NCBI RefSeq assembly: GCF_012396485.1 | Contig: NZ_JAAXPO010000002.1 | Coordinates: 62,001 to 126,000, forward strand | Length of the DNA stretch: 64,000 nt | Direction of reading: 5' to 3' | DNA from: Leuconostoc holzapfelii | GTDB lineage: Bacteria > Bacillota > Bacilli > Lactobacillales > Lactobacillaceae | Shown here: positions 1 to 8,563 of the stretch, piece by piece | How the letters are laid out: every line of letters begins with the position of its first letter | Numbering within the stretch: position 1 is the first letter of the stretch | Position numbers and translations under genes: made by a program | Notes under the pieces: generated by a model | What the model was told of the DNA's origin: nothing | Database searches by the model: none | What the model saw: only the letters and a program-made list of their open reading frames with translations

Positions 1-1
1 C

Positions 2-241
2 GGTAACTTGCGTAACGTTGGCGCTAACATGATGACTTTTTTCTACACAAAGGACACACAAGCGCGTAAAAACGCTGGCTTATTTACACTCATTGTTTTA
101 GCTTTTTTGGTCGGGGCCTTTGTTTCAACCAGTCTCGTGAACCTCTTTGACCGCTATACGCTCATTGGTTCTAGCGTGATTTTACTCAGCATTTTCACAT
201 TACTTTTTGATTTTTCCAAAAAAGGTGTTGACAAATATTAA
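2..241 (+). CDS. DUF1275 (YoaK-type) membrane protein, C-terminal part
   Basis: The 5' end lies outside the window; 79 codons remain and the frame is open from base 2. The fragment starts with Gly-Asn-Leu-Arg-Asn, which resembles the TGNL-type motif of DUF1275 integral membrane proteins. It then has two hydrophobic stretches, about residues 27-45 and 50-68 of the fragment, and ends in a short basic tail. The function of DUF1275 proteins is not established. No terminator is obvious after the stop, but a T-box leader begins within about 50 bases. Family assignment is from general resemblance and is moderately sure. Confidence 0.6.
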   Translation, partial: GNLRNVGANMMTFFYTKDTQARKNAGLFTLIVLAFLVGAFVSTSLVNLFDRYTLIGSSVILLSIFTLLFDFSKKGVDKY

Positions 242-284
242 TCAGGTGCGTATTATAAGATTTAACGATTTTAGAAATAAACAA

Positions 285-571
285 GTTGAACAGGAAAGTA
301 GCAATTAAGCAAAGCCCAGAAAGCTAATGGTTGATGAGAATTAGCGTGCGTGCGATTGTGAAAATGACCTGTGATTGGTGTTGGCGAATTGGTTTACCAT
401 TTAGCTAGCAACGGTTTGGCCCTCGTTACTGGGCACACCATTCGGCTAGGATCATCTCCCGATGCCCGATGGTTAGTGAGCAAGTCAATAGTAATATTGG
501 CTGACAACTCAGAATGGTAACGCGCTTTTTAGCCGCTTCTGTATTTAGGTATACAGAAGCGGCTTTTTTTA
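285..571 (+). ncRNA. T-box leader, probably methionine-specific
   Basis: The conserved T-box element (AGAATGGTAACGCG) lies at 511-524. It is followed by a perfect 14-bp hairpin (531-544 with 551-564) and a T-run, the usual antiterminator/terminator pair. An AGTA-like Stem I start is near 296. An ATG followed by AC at 364-366 sits where a specifier loop is expected, which would read Met. Uncharged tRNA-Met would bind and allow read-through into the methionine transporter operon. Lactobacillales commonly use Met T-boxes in front of met transport genes. The 5' boundary is approximate and the specifier is inferred by eye. Confidence 0.85.
531..571 (+). terminator. T-box attenuator terminator
   Basis: A perfect 14-bp inverted repeat with a 6-base loop (545-550) is followed by seven T residues. 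Its 5' arm starts just after the T-box element, so it competes with the antiterminator. It should stop transcription when tRNA-Met is charged. Confidence 0.88.
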
Positions 572-631
572 TTGCAAATGCAACAACTGCCTTTCTAAAA
601 TCGCGTCAGATAACATTTGGGAGAATAATAC

Positions 632-1480
632 ATGAGTAAAGTAACAAATTGGTTCATTGGCGGCGCACTCATTGTCGCCATTGGTGGGATTGGCTATGCG
701 AGTTTTGGCAACCATGGTCGCAAGACTGACGACAAAATTGTCAAAGTCGGCATCATGTCTGGTTCAAAACAAGATACCCAGATTTGGCAATCTGTGGCTA
801 AAACAGCCAAAAAACAATATGGCATTACCTTAAAATTCAAAGAATTCTCAGATTATAATCAACCTAACAAAGCCTTAGCCGAGGGCGACATCGATATCAA
901 TGCTTTTCAACATTACGCCTTCCTTGATGCCTCAAATCAAGCAACTGGCAATAAAATTGTCGCCATCGGCGATACGGTGATTTCCCCAATCCGTTTGTAT
1001 AGTCAAACGTATAAGAACGTCGCTGATTTTAAAACTGGTGATACCATTGCCGTGCCAAATGATGCCTCTAACGAAAGCCGTTCACTCTATGTTTTGAAGG
1101 CCGCCGGCTTAATTGACCTAAAGCCTGGTCTCAAAACAGCAACCGTCAAGGACATCACGAAGAATCCAAAGAATTTGAAAATCAAGGAGCTCGCCGCTGA
1201 CCAAACAGCTCGTGCCTTATCTGATGTGCAAGGTGCCGTTGTCAACGGGACGTATGCCGATACCGCTGGTTTGGACTACAAAAAGGCGATCTTCGTAGAA
1301 CCCATTAACAAAGATTCACACCAATGGGTCAATATCATTGCCGCTAACGCCAAAGATAAAAATAAAACCGTGTTAAAAGATGTTGTGAAGGCCTACCAGA
1401 CGCAAACAACAAAAGATGTCATTAACAAAGCTTATGACGGCGTGGAACTTGCCGCATGGGGAAAAGATTTCTCAAAATAA
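632..1480 (+). CDS. metQ: Methionine ABC transporter substrate-binding protein, first copy
   Basis: This 282-residue protein belongs to the NlpA/MetQ family, which delivers methionine to MetNP at the outer face of the membrane. A GGGAG ribosome site precedes the ATG. Residues 7-25 form a hydrophobic anchor with no cysteine, so it is not a classical lipoprotein and is probably held by an uncleaved signal anchor. The binding domain includes the typical VGIMSGSK, QPNKALAEGDIDINAFQH and GDT-ISPIRLYS-like segments. It is the first gene after the T-box and is followed after 115 bases by a close paralogue (1596-2441). Methionine is the likely ligand because of the T-box, but a related compound is possible. 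Confidence 0.88.
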   Translation: MSKVTNWFIGGALIVAIGGIGYASFGNHGRKTDDKIVKVGIMSGSKQDTQIWQSVAKTAKKQYGITLKFKEFSDYNQPNKALAEGDIDINAFQHYAFLDASNQATGNKIVAIGDTVISPIRLYSQTYKNVADFKTGDTIAVPNDASNESRSLYVLKAAGLIDLKPGLKTATVKDITKNPKNLKIKELAADQTARALSDVQGAVVNGTYADTAGLDYKKAIFVEPINKDSHQWVNIIAANAKDKNKTVLKDVVKAYQTQTTKDVINKAYDGVELAAWGKDFSK

Positions 1481-1595
1481 CAGCATATCAGTAACGATTA
1501 GTTTACTGATGTGAGCGACCCAAGCCTTGGCTAGTTCGTTCACATCAGCGCGTTAGTCGCTAACCCACATAGGAAAACAGAAGGAGATTTGTCAC

Positions 1596-2441
1596 ATGAG
1601 TCAAAAGAAAAATTGGATTATTGGCGGTGTAGCCGTCGCAGTCGTTGCCGTTGGTGCTTATTTCAGCTTTGGTGGTCAAAGTAAAGAAGCAACCAATAAA
1701 ACAGTAACCATCGGTGTGATGGCTGGTGATAAAAACGAAGATGAAATTTGGCAATCTGTTAGTGAAACAGCCAAAAAGAAGTACGGTATCACATTAAAGA
1801 CTAAGAAGTTCACTGATTACCTCCAACCCAACAAAGCGCTTGCCGCTGGTGAAGTTGATTTGAATGCATTCCAAAATTACCCATTCTTGGCGAACTGGAA
1901 TAAGCAATATAAGACTGATATTGTCTCTATTGGTGACACTTGGACAACCCCACTTCGAATTTATTCTGGCAAGTATAAGCAAACTTCAGAAATCAAGGAT
2001 GGCGATCAAATCACGATTGCTAACGACCCAACCAACGAAAACCGTGGCCTACACCTTTTGGCCGATGCTGGTTTGATTAAGATTAAGAACACGACTGCAG
2101 CCACACCAAAAGACATTACCTCTAACCCTAAAAACTTGAAAATTACACCGGTTGACGGGTCACAAACTGCGGCTTCATTAAACGATCCAACGGTTGGCGC
2201 AGCGGTTGTCAACACCAATTACGCCAAGTCAGCACATTTGGATATCAACTCAGCCATTTTTGTGGAAAGCCTCAACAAAAATTCTGAACAATACTTCAAC
2301 TTTATTGCCGCCAACAAAAAGGATAAAAACAAGGCAATTTATCAAGACGTTGTGAAGTCATTACAAACGGCTCAGACCAAGGCTTTGGTTAAGAAGTTCT
2401 ACGGTAACGCTGAAATTACTGTCTGGGACTACAAGAAATAA
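1596..2441 (+). CDS. metQ: Methionine ABC transporter substrate-binding protein, second copy
   Basis: This is a 281-residue NlpA/MetQ family protein, clearly paralogous to the preceding gene across its whole length. Shared blocks include the EIWQSV/QIWQSV segment, the QPNKALA block and the SNPKNLKI/KNPKNLKI block. An AAGGAG site lies 8 bases before the ATG. Residues 7-22 are a hydrophobic anchor, again without a lipobox cysteine. It lies in the same transcription unit as the peptidase and MetNP. Two binding proteins for one transporter could widen ligand range, for example L- and D-methionine, sulfoxide or peptides; that is inference. Confidence 0.88.
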   Translation: MSQKKNWIIGGVAVAVVAVGAYFSFGGQSKEATNKTVTIGVMAGDKNEDEIWQSVSETAKKKYGITLKTKKFTDYLQPNKALAAGEVDLNAFQNYPFLANWNKQYKTDIVSIGDTWTTPLRIYSGKYKQTSEIKDGDQITIANDPTNENRGLHLLADAGLIKIKNTTAATPKDITSNPKNLKITPVDGSQTAASLNDPTVGAAVVNTNYAKSAHLDINSAIFVESLNKNSEQYFNFIAANKKDKNKAIYQDVVKSLQTAQTKALVKKFYGNAEITVWDYKK

Positions 2442-2503
2442 CCAACCAGCACCAATAGCTGCAAGTACGCTTGCAGGTACATATGTGAAACGGGAGAAGA
2501 CAC

Positions 2504-3844
2504 ATGACTATCCGCCAAGACTACCTCAACTTACTTGAAAAACTTGTGTCCATTCCAAGTGTGTCCGCTCAGGCAGCGTCACTGCCTGAAGCAGCTCAAA
2601 TGATTGCCCATGCTTTTGACCAACTTGGTGCAAAAGTGACTTATGATGACACGTTTTTTGCCCCCTTTGTGCTGGCTGAATTTCCCAGTTCACGACCTGA
2701 TGCAAAAACGCTCGTCATCTATAATCATTATGATGTGCAACCTGCCGAACCACTTGACCTTTGGACCACTGCCCCATGGACTTTATCAGCACGTGATGGC
2801 AAGCTTTATGGCCGTGGTGTTGACGATGATAAAGGCAACTTGACTGCACGACTAGCGGCTGTTGCTGAATATTTAGCAGAAAATGATAACACATTACCAG
2901 TCAATATCGTCTTCATTGTCGAAGGTGCTGAAGAAACTGCCTCACAATTCTTACCACAATACTTAGCAAAACATACCCAAAATCGCCCGGCAGACTTAAT
3001 CCTTTGGGAATCTGGTGGTAAAAATGCGGCTGACATTGTAGAAATTTATGGTGGAAATAAGGGCATTGTGACCTTTGAATTAACAGCTCATACCGCGGAT
3101 AGTGACCTACACTCATCATTGTCGGCTGTTGTGGACTCGGCTCCGCTTCGCTTATCACAAGCCATTGCGACATTATTTGATCAACAAGGCAATATTGCCG
3201 TGCCGCATTTTTATGATGAGGTCGCTGCACCCAATGCACGCGAAAAAGCTTTAATTGGCCAGTTACCGCTAACACGGGAAGATCTAGTAGCCCAACACGG
3301 CCTAAAAGTGCCACTTTACACGGATCGCAACGGTCAAGATTTAAAAGAAACGTTGTATTTCCAACCCACCCTTAATGTGCAAGGCCTGATCTCGGGGTAT
3401 AATGGTAGAGGTGTAAAAACTGTCTTGCCAGCCACCGCCACCGCCAAATTAGAGGCGCGCTTGGTACCAAATATGTCACCGGACGTCACGTTACAACGCA
3501 TAACTGACCATTTGATTGCGCAAGGTTTTTCAGATATTACCGTCACCAAAACGCTGGGCTTGGCTGGTTATCGCAGTGACATGTCTGACCCAGAAATTCA
3601 ACGGGTCATCTCGGTGGCCAAAGCCTACTATCAAGTCGCACCGGTTGTCATGCCTACTTCGCCTGGCACTGGCCCCATGGCAACTGTTTATGCAGCTTTA
3701 CAGGCCCCAATTGCCAGTCTTGGCGTAGGTTATGCTAACAACCTCGATCATGCACCAAATGAGCATATTCGTCTGGTTGATTATAACCAACATATTGATG
3801 CTGTGAAGGCGTTAATCAAAAGTTATCATACCCCAAGTATTTGA
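2504..3844 (+). CDS. M20 family metallopeptidase (dipeptidase/deacylase type)
   Basis: This 446-residue M20 peptidase shows the family's metal ligands. His-Tyr-Asp (NHYDVQP) is near residue 73, the bridging Asp lies in GRGVDDDKGN near 105, the catalytic/metal Glu pair is in EGAEETAS near 145, and ESGGKN follows. A dimerisation (lid) domain lies at about 180-310 and a C-terminal SPGTGPMA block near 385. The preferred start has GGGAGAAG upstream. It sits between metQ and metN, so it probably releases methionine from peptides or N-acyl derivatives brought in by the system. The exact substrate cannot be told from sequence; CPG2, DapE and ArgE are relatives. Confidence 0.8.
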   Translation: MTIRQDYLNLLEKLVSIPSVSAQAASLPEAAQMIAHAFDQLGAKVTYDDTFFAPFVLAEFPSSRPDAKTLVIYNHYDVQPAEPLDLWTTAPWTLSARDGKLYGRGVDDDKGNLTARLAAVAEYLAENDNTLPVNIVFIVEGAEETASQFLPQYLAKHTQNRPADLILWESGGKNAADIVEIYGGNKGIVTFELTAHTADSDLHSSLSAVVDSAPLRLSQAIATLFDQQGNIAVPHFYDEVAAPNAREKALIGQLPLTREDLVAQHGLKVPLYTDRNGQDLKETLYFQPTLNVQGLISGYNGRGVKTVLPATATAKLEARLVPNMSPDVTLQRITDHLIAQGFSDITVTKTLGLAGYRSDMSDPEIQRVISVAKAYYQVAPVVMPTSPGTGPMATVYAALQAPIASLGVGYANNLDHAPNEHIRLVDYNQHIDAVKALIKSYHTPSI

Positions 3845-3861
3845 ACTAAAGGAGTAAATGA

Positions 3862-4941
3862 ATGAGTCATCCCATTATTGCATTAGACAATATTACTGTC
3901 ACTTTTCATCAAAAAAAGCGGACCATCACTGCTGTCAACAATGTTTCTGTTCACATCGAACGTGGCGACGTTTACGGGATTGTTGGGTATTCTGGCGCTG
4001 GTAAATCAACCTTAGTACGCGTCATTAACCTTCTCCAAGAACCAACCAGCGGCTCAGTTGTCGTCAATGACGAAGTCTTCTTTCAAAGTGACGCCAAAAC
4101 CGATAAAGCCACGCGTATCACAAGCAAAAACCTACGTGACCGCCGGCGAAAAATTGGTATGATTTTCCAACATTTCAACTTGCTAAATGAACGAACTGTC
4201 ACAGAAAACGTCGCGTTCGCCTTGCAACACAGTCCCTTGTCAGAAAAAGAAAAAGCACAAAAAGTCGCTGAACTCTTGGACTTGGTGGATCTGTCTGATC
4301 GTGCCCAACAATATCCCTCACAACTTTCTGGTGGGCAAAAGCAGCGTGTGGCCATCGCGCGTGCTTTGGCTAACGACCCAGAAATTTTAATCTCTGATGA
4401 AGCGACTTCAGCGCTTGACCCCAAGACCACTAACCAAATTTTGGCCTTGCTCAAAAAGCTCAACCAAGAACTAGGCTTGACGATTGTTCTCATTACGCAT
4501 GAAATGCAGGCCGTCAAAGAAGTCGCCAATAAAGTCGCTGTGATGCAAGATGGCGAAATCATTGAACGTGGCTCACTACTGGACATCTTTGCGCAACCAA
4601 AGGAACAACTGACCAAAGAATTCATTGAAACAGCCACCAACATCGATAAAGCCATTGCAACCATCGCAGGCCAGCCATTAGTCACGAACTTACAACCCAA
4701 TGAAATCTTTGTCCGTTTGGCCTATGTGGGCGACACCACTGATGAACCACTCATCGCGGGTCTATTCCGTGACTTCAATGTGACCGCCAATATTTTATAC
4801 GGCAACATTGAAGTGTTGCAAGACACGCCTGTTGGGTCGCTGCTCGTGATTCTGTCTGGGACGTCTGAGCAAATTAAAGCATCAATTTCAACCTTGGCCG
4901 ATCATCATGTTGAAGTTGAAATTCTTAAAGGAGGGCAATAA
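3862..4941 (+). CDS. metN: Methionine ABC transporter ATP-binding protein
   Basis: A 359-residue ABC ATPase that powers methionine import on the cytoplasmic face. The Walker A is at residues 42-49 (GYSGAGKS), the Q-loop FQHFNLL follows near 107, the signature LSGGQKQR is near 155, Walker B reads [13 protein letters not shown] near 178, and the switch His is in THEMQAV. Residues about 270-359 form the ACT-like NIL domain that in MetN proteins binds methionine and inhibits transport. An AAAGGAG site precedes the ATG, and the gene is 17 bases after the peptidase. The permease starts two bases after this stop, so translation is probably coupled. Confidence 0.93.
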   Translation: MSHPIIALDNITVTFHQKKRTITAVNNVSVHIERGDVYGIVGYSGAGKSTLVRVINLLQEPTSGSVVVNDEVFFQSDAKTDKATRITSKNLRDRRRKIGMIFQHFNLLNERTVTENVAFALQHSPLSEKEKAQKVAELLDLVDLSDRAQQYPSQLSGGQKQRVAIARALANDPEILISDEATSALDPKTTNQILALLKKLNQELGLTIVLITHEMQAVKEVANKVAVMQDGEIIERGSLLDIFAQPKEQLTKEFIETATNIDKAIATIAGQPLVTNLQPNEIFVRLAYVGDTTDEPLIAGLFRDFNVTANILYGNIEVLQDTPVGSLLVILSGTSEQIKASISTLADHHVEVEILKGGQ

Positions 4942-4943
4942 TC

Positions 4944-5639
4944 ATGCAAACATGGTTCGCACATACATTTCCAAACGTGGTTTATCAAGGCTGGACTGGT
5001 GATACCGGTTGGTTAACGGCCATCACTGAAACACTCTTTATGACTTTTTGGTCAGCCCTCTTTGGCGGCCTACTTGGCCTTATTTTTGGTATTGGCCTGG
5101 TCATTACCGCACCAAATGGCATCACGCCAAATCGTCCCCTCTTTTGGTTGTTTGACAAAGTGGTCTCAATTTTCCGTGCCGTGCCGTTCATTATTTTACT
5201 GGCTGCGATTGCACCTTTTACCAAGCTCCTGGTCGGGACACAAATCGGAACAACCGCAGCGCTAGTGCCTTTGTCTCTTGGCGTCTTCCCCTTTTACGCG
5301 CGTCAAGTACAAGTGGCTTTAGCCGAAGTGGATAGCGGTATTGTTGAAGCCGCGCAAGCAGTCGGTGCATCATTTTGGGATATTGTCTTTGGCGTGTATC
5401 TGCGCGAAGGGCGTTCAGAGATTATTCGTGTCTCAACCGTCACACTCATTAGTTTAATTGGTTTGACAGCCATGGCCGGTGCCATCGGTGCTGGTGGCTT
5501 AGGTAACATGGCCATTTCATACGGCTATAACCGTTTTGCCACGGATACGACATGGGTTGCCACCTTACTCGTCTTAATCTTTGTCTTGATTGTTCAATTA
5601 GTTGGCGATTACCTCGCCAAAAAGTTAAGCCATAAGTAA
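4944..5639 (+). CDS. metP: Methionine ABC transporter permease
   Basis: A 231-residue inner-membrane permease of the MetI/MetP family with about five membrane helices. The EAA loop, which contacts MetN, is visible as EAAQAVGASFWDIVFGVYL near residues 133-152. It ends the T-box-controlled unit metQ-metQ-M20-metN-metP. The start follows GGAGGG within the metN 3' end. The region after the stop contains an imperfect inverted repeat (about 5681-5711), and the clear terminator is at 5762-5789. Confidence 0.92.
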   Translation: MQTWFAHTFPNVVYQGWTGDTGWLTAITETLFMTFWSALFGGLLGLIFGIGLVITAPNGITPNRPLFWLFDKVVSIFRAVPFIILLAAIAPFTKLLVGTQIGTTAALVPLSLGVFPFYARQVQVALAEVDSGIVEAAQAVGASFWDIVFGVYLREGRSEIIRVSTVTLISLIGLTAMAGAIGAGGLGNMAISYGYNRFATDTTWVATLLVLIFVLIVQLVGDYLAKKLSHK

Positions 5640-5761
5640 CCATCCTATTAAATGTCATGCAGGTGTCATTCAAAAAACCTAAACGTCGACTCAAGCACTG
5701 ACGCGACGTTTAAGTGACGCACTGGGAGTGATGGCACTCAGCCTGATTTTTCTCCCCACTA

Positions 5762-5789
5762 AAAAAGACTAGCATCCGCTAGTCTTTTT
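5762..5789. terminator. Bidirectional terminator between metP and nagR
   Basis: A 9-bp stem (5765-5773 with 5778-5786) and 4-base loop are flanked by A-run and T-run. It can end both the rightward metP transcript and the leftward nagA-nagR transcript. Confidence 0.8.
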
Positions 5790-5792
5790 GCT

Positions 5793-6500
5793 TTATCGCG
5801 TTAATGTAAATTCAAAACGTTCGCCCACATAGTATGAGCGGACATACTCAAACGGTAAATCATTTTGGTCAAAAGATACTTGACGTACCGTCAAAATCGC
5901 ATCCCCACGCTTAATCTGTAACAACTCGGCAAGCCGTTCATTCGCCAAACTTGCTGAAATCGTTTGTTCCGCGCGACCTGGCAGAATGCCGGCTTGGTTT
6001 AACGTGACATACAAAGATTCCGTCAAATCGTGCTTTGAAAAGTCCCCCACTAACTTTAACGGCAATGTGGCACGTTCTAGTAAAATCGGTTCATCGTCCC
6101 CCATTCGCAAACGCTCCATCACCAAGACGTCATCCGTTTCCAAAAGTTGTAAATGAGTCATTTCCGAAGCCGACGGTGACGTCACTTTGTAACTGATCGT
6201 CTGTGTGCGGGCCACGCGGCCGGTTGCCGCCATTAATTCGGTAAAACTGGTCATACCAAGGGCACGTTCCGACACTTTTTGCTCGGCCACATACGTCCCA
6301 GAACCAACTTTACGTTCTAACAACCCCTCATCAACAAGGGTCTGTACCGCTTGACGTAGGGTCATTCGCGACACATTAAAAGCTGCGGCTAATTCACGTT
6401 CGGCCGGCAGTCGCTTATGTGACTGCCATTCCCCCGCTTCGATGCGCGCTTTAATCTGATTATGAATTTGGATGTAACGTGGTGTGGCCGGTTTTGTCAT
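5793..6500 (-). CDS. nagR: GntR/HutC family regulator of amino-sugar use (NagR-like)
   Basis: This 235-residue regulator has an N-terminal GntR winged helix (about 5-70, with RLPAERELAAAFNVSRMTLRQAV) and a UTRA effector domain (about 90-230). The start ATG overlaps the nagA stop by one base (TAATG), so the two genes are translationally coupled. NagR/YvoA proteins repress GlcNAc genes and release DNA on binding glucosamine-6-phosphate or GlcNAc-6-phosphate. An operator of the expected type lies in the nagA promoter (7741-7756), which implies autoregulation. Assignment rests on family features plus the nagA neighbour. Confidence 0.85.
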   Translation of the reverse strand: MTKPATPRYIQIHNQIKARIEAGEWQSHKRLPAERELAAAFNVSRMTLRQAVQTLVDEGLLERKVGSGTYVAEQKVSERALGMTSFTELMAATGRVARTQTISYKVTSPSASEMTHLQLLETDDVLVMERLRMGDDEPILLERATLPLKLVGDFSKHDLTESLYVTLNQAGILPGRAEQTISASLANERLAELLQIKRGDAILTVRQVSFDQNDLPFEYVRSYYVGERFEFTLTR

Positions 6501-7645
6501 TAATTCTTCCGTGCAAATCGCCGGCCTAATGAATAGGTCGCTTGAAGTTGCATATTTTCCTTATTAAATAAATTAAAATCAGCATCTTTGCCGATAGCGA
6601 GTTCGCCTTTTTGGGTCAACCCAAATTCACGGGCTTGATTCACTGAACTCATTTGAACTGCTGCTTGGATGTCAGCAGATGTCATTTGTTGAATATTACG
6701 AAATGCATCATCGTACGCTAACACAGAACCCGCGAGATGCCCATTTTCAAGACGCGCCTGTTTATCTTGAACGATAACTTTTTGTCCACCAAGCTCAGAC
6801 TCCCCATCACCCAAGCCTTCAGCTCGCATCGAATCCGTAATTAATTCCAGTCGTTCTGGTCCCTTCAAACGAAAGGCGAGTTCTAGCATATCCGGTACAA
6901 TGTGGAAGCCATCAGCGATCAGTTCCGCAGTCATGGAAGATTCCAACATGGCATGCCCTGTGACACCAGGTTCGCGATGATGCAAAGGGCGTTGCGCATT
7001 ATAAAGATGCGTCACATGCGTCGCCCGTGAATGGGTTAATTGTTCACGCGTGGCATTAGAGTGCCCAACTGATGGGCGAATATGATGTGCTAACATAAAG
7101 GCTTCAAAATCAGGGATACCCCCATTTTCGGGCGCATACGTGACTAAGCGAATCCGTTCACCAGATAAGGCATACCACTTTTTAAGCAGGTCAGTGTCAG
7201 GATTGACAATATATTCTTCTGGTTGTGCCCCCATGAAGACTTTGTTAATGAATGGCCCTTCCAAATGAATCCCTTGAATGACTGGATTCGTCTTTGCTAC
7301 ATAATCAATCGTCACCAAAGCACGTTCAATATTTTCCGGTGACTGCGTCATGGTCGTTGGGAAAAGCGACGTAATCCCTTCCGTCACCATCAAATTAACC
7401 ATCTCATTGAGTTTATCAGGATCACCATCCATTGTATCAAAGCCGTAACCACCGTGCTTATGCACATCAATAAAGCCGGGCACAACCAAGCGACCACTGG
7501 CCTCTTCAATGACTGTATCTGCCGCATCTGGGACAAAATCTGCCATATACCCAACATCTAAAATCGTATCAGAAAAACGGATATACGCAGCTGGCATATG
7601 CTTGTATCCCGTGTAAAGATCAATATTTTTCAATAAATTTGCCAT
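6500..7645 (-). CDS. nagA: N-acetylglucosamine-6-phosphate deacetylase
   Basis: A 381-residue amidohydrolase that removes acetate from GlcNAc-6-phosphate in wall recycling and amino-sugar catabolism. Visible elements are the HxH pair in DVHKHGGYG (His62, His64), Glu in HLEGPF, His in SVGHSNA, THLYNAQRPLHHREPG, and the catalytic Asp in ELITDSMRA. I chose the ATG at 7645 because the protein then begins like other NagA proteins; an in-frame ATG at 7687 would add 14 residues. Neither start has a well-placed ribosome site: a GGAGG at 7712-7716 is about 25 bases before the outer ATG. nagR follows directly. Confidence 0.88.
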   Translation of the reverse strand: MANLLKNIDLYTGYKHMPAAYIRFSDTILDVGYMADFVPDAADTVIEEASGRLVVPGFIDVHKHGGYGFDTMDGDPDKLNEMVNLMVTEGITSLFPTTMTQSPENIERALVTIDYVAKTNPVIQGIHLEGPFINKVFMGAQPEEYIVNPDTDLLKKWYALSGERIRLVTYAPENGGIPDFEAFMLAHHIRPSVGHSNATREQLTHSRATHVTHLYNAQRPLHHREPGVTGHAMLESSMTAELIADGFHIVPDMLELAFRLKGPERLELITDSMRAEGLGDGESELGGQKVIVQDKQARLENGHLAGSVLAYDDAFRNIQQMTSADIQAAVQMSSVNQAREFGLTQKGELAIGKDADFNLFNKENMQLQATYSLGRRFARKN

Positions 7646-7734
7646 GATTATACGTGCCACAGTATCACCATTATTCAATATGCACATGAATAATTTATGG
7701 TAGGGGACACTGCCTCCTTTTTCTTGTTACCTTC

Positions 7735-7763
7735 ATTATAATTGGTATAGACCGATTATGCAA
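7735..7763 (-). promoter_or_regulatory. nagA-nagR promoter with NagR-type operator inside the spacer
   Basis: Reading the minus strand, the -35 is TTGCAT (7763-7758), the spacer is exactly 17 bases and the -10 is TATAAT (7740-7735). The spacer holds ATTGGTATAGACCGAT (plus strand 7741-7756), very close to the palindromic TGGTATAGACCA-type sites bound by NagR/YvoA. A bound repressor would block RNA polymerase directly. Confidence 0.82.
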
Positions 7764-7771
7764 ATCTCACT

Positions 7772-7792
7772 AAAAAAAGACGCTGCCGCGTC
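7772..7792 (-). terminator. Terminator of the pgpA-like gene
   Basis: On the minus strand a GACGC/GCGTC stem with a 4-base loop is followed by seven T residues, starting 8 bases after the stop codon. Confidence 0.72.
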
Positions 7793-7800
7793 ATGTGTCA

Positions 7801-8307
7801 CTATATCTGGTGCGCAATAATATTTTTAGCATAGTTGTGAGCAATTTTTGAGGCGGCAGCAGCAGCCAATGCCCCGACAATATCATCAGCAAAGGTTGTG
7901 ACAGCAGCAGTTGTTTTCCCAATGCGATCTAATTCCCCAACCAAACCAACCTTGGTCTTATCAATGTAACCATAGTTTGTGACACCAATGGTGTCATATG
8001 ACATCGCAATTGCTGTACCAAGTGTTTCATCCACACCAAAAAGTGAATCATCCCCTTCTACCAAATCCTGTAAAGGTGATTCAAGTAAATGGGCTTCGGC
8101 CAAACGATCAAGCTCTAATGCGACCCAAATTTGGTGTTGAACCACACGTTTATGCAAAATACTCACCACCGCTTCTTCAACTTGGGCTAACGTGAGGTCA
8201 GGTTGATACCGGTGTTGGCTATCAAAACCAATTAACGCAATATCATGAATGGAAATGTGATGCTGCTTAAGTTTTTCAACAGTATTCTCGTAAGTTGCGT
8301 ATGCCAT
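7801..8307 (-). CDS. pgpA: Phosphatidylglycerophosphatase A family protein (YutG-like)
   Basis: A 168-residue protein of the PgpA family, whose members dephosphorylate phosphatidylglycerol phosphate. It resembles the shorter Gram-positive YutG form, which lacks the membrane helices of the enterobacterial enzyme. Conserved patches are VEEAVVSILHKR, GTAIAMSYDTIG, NYGYIDKTKVGLVGELD and FADDIVGALAAA with acidic residues for metal binding. The ATG has AAAGGGAG upstream and a clean promoter. It is monocistronic, ending at the hairpin after the stop. Family is clear; exact substrate in this clade is less sure. Confidence 0.8.
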   Translation of the reverse strand: MAYATYENTVEKLKQHHISIHDIALIGFDSQHRYQPDLTLAQVEEAVVSILHKRVVQHQIWVALELDRLAEAHLLESPLQDLVEGDDSLFGVDETLGTAIAMSYDTIGVTNYGYIDKTKVGLVGELDRIGKTTAAVTTFADDIVGALAAAAASKIAHNYAKNIIAHQI

Positions 8308-8333
8308 GGTGTTTCTCCCTTTAATATGTCCTT

Positions 8334-8362
8334 AGTATAAACAATAAATCAGAATTTGACAA
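8334..8362 (-). promoter_or_regulatory. Promoter of the pgpA-like gene
   Basis: Minus strand TTGTCA (8362-8357), 17-base spacer, TATACT (8339-8334). It lies 27 bases upstream of the ATG. Confidence 0.65.
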
Positions 8363-8376
8363 AGCCTATTTTAGGC

Positions 8377-8405
8377 TTGCAAAACCGAGTTGAACTCTGT
8401 AAAAT
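8377..8405 (+). promoter_or_regulatory. Promoter of tRNA-Gln
   Basis: TTGCAA (8377-8382), 17-base spacer and TAAAAT (8400-8405) place the transcription start just before the tRNA at 8418. It is back to back with the pgpA promoter. Confidence 0.6.
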
Positions 8406-8417
8406 AGATAGAGTAAT

Positions 8418-8489
8418 TGCCCCTTGGCCAAGCGGTAAGGCGGTGGCTTCTGGTGCCACTATGCGTTGGTTCGAATCCAACAGGGGCAA
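8418..8489 (+). tRNA. tRNA-Gln (CTG anticodon)
   Basis: A full 72-base cloverleaf: acceptor TGCCCCT pairs with AGGGGCA, D arm GCC/GGC, anticodon stem GTGGC/GCCAC with loop TTCTGGT (anticodon CTG, reading CAG), and T arm GTTGG-TTCGAAT-CCAAC. The discriminator is A and CCA is not encoded. Confidence 0.95.
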
Positions 8490-8494
8490 TGCCT

Positions 8495-8518
8495 AGCAGT
8501 CTTCGGACTGCTTTTTTT
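8495..8518 (+). terminator. Terminator after tRNA-Gln
   Basis: A 7-bp stem AGCAGTC/GACTGCT with a TTCG tetraloop and seven T residues, five bases after the tRNA. Confidence 0.85.
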
Positions 8519-8563
8519 ATGACCTGAAAAACATAAAAAAGCCATCGTCTGAGACGATGGCTT

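Noticed and set aside
5681-5711. Inverted repeat AACGTCG/CGACGTT after metP as the operon terminator
   Set aside because: Long loop and no T-run; the hairpin at 5762-5789 is far better.
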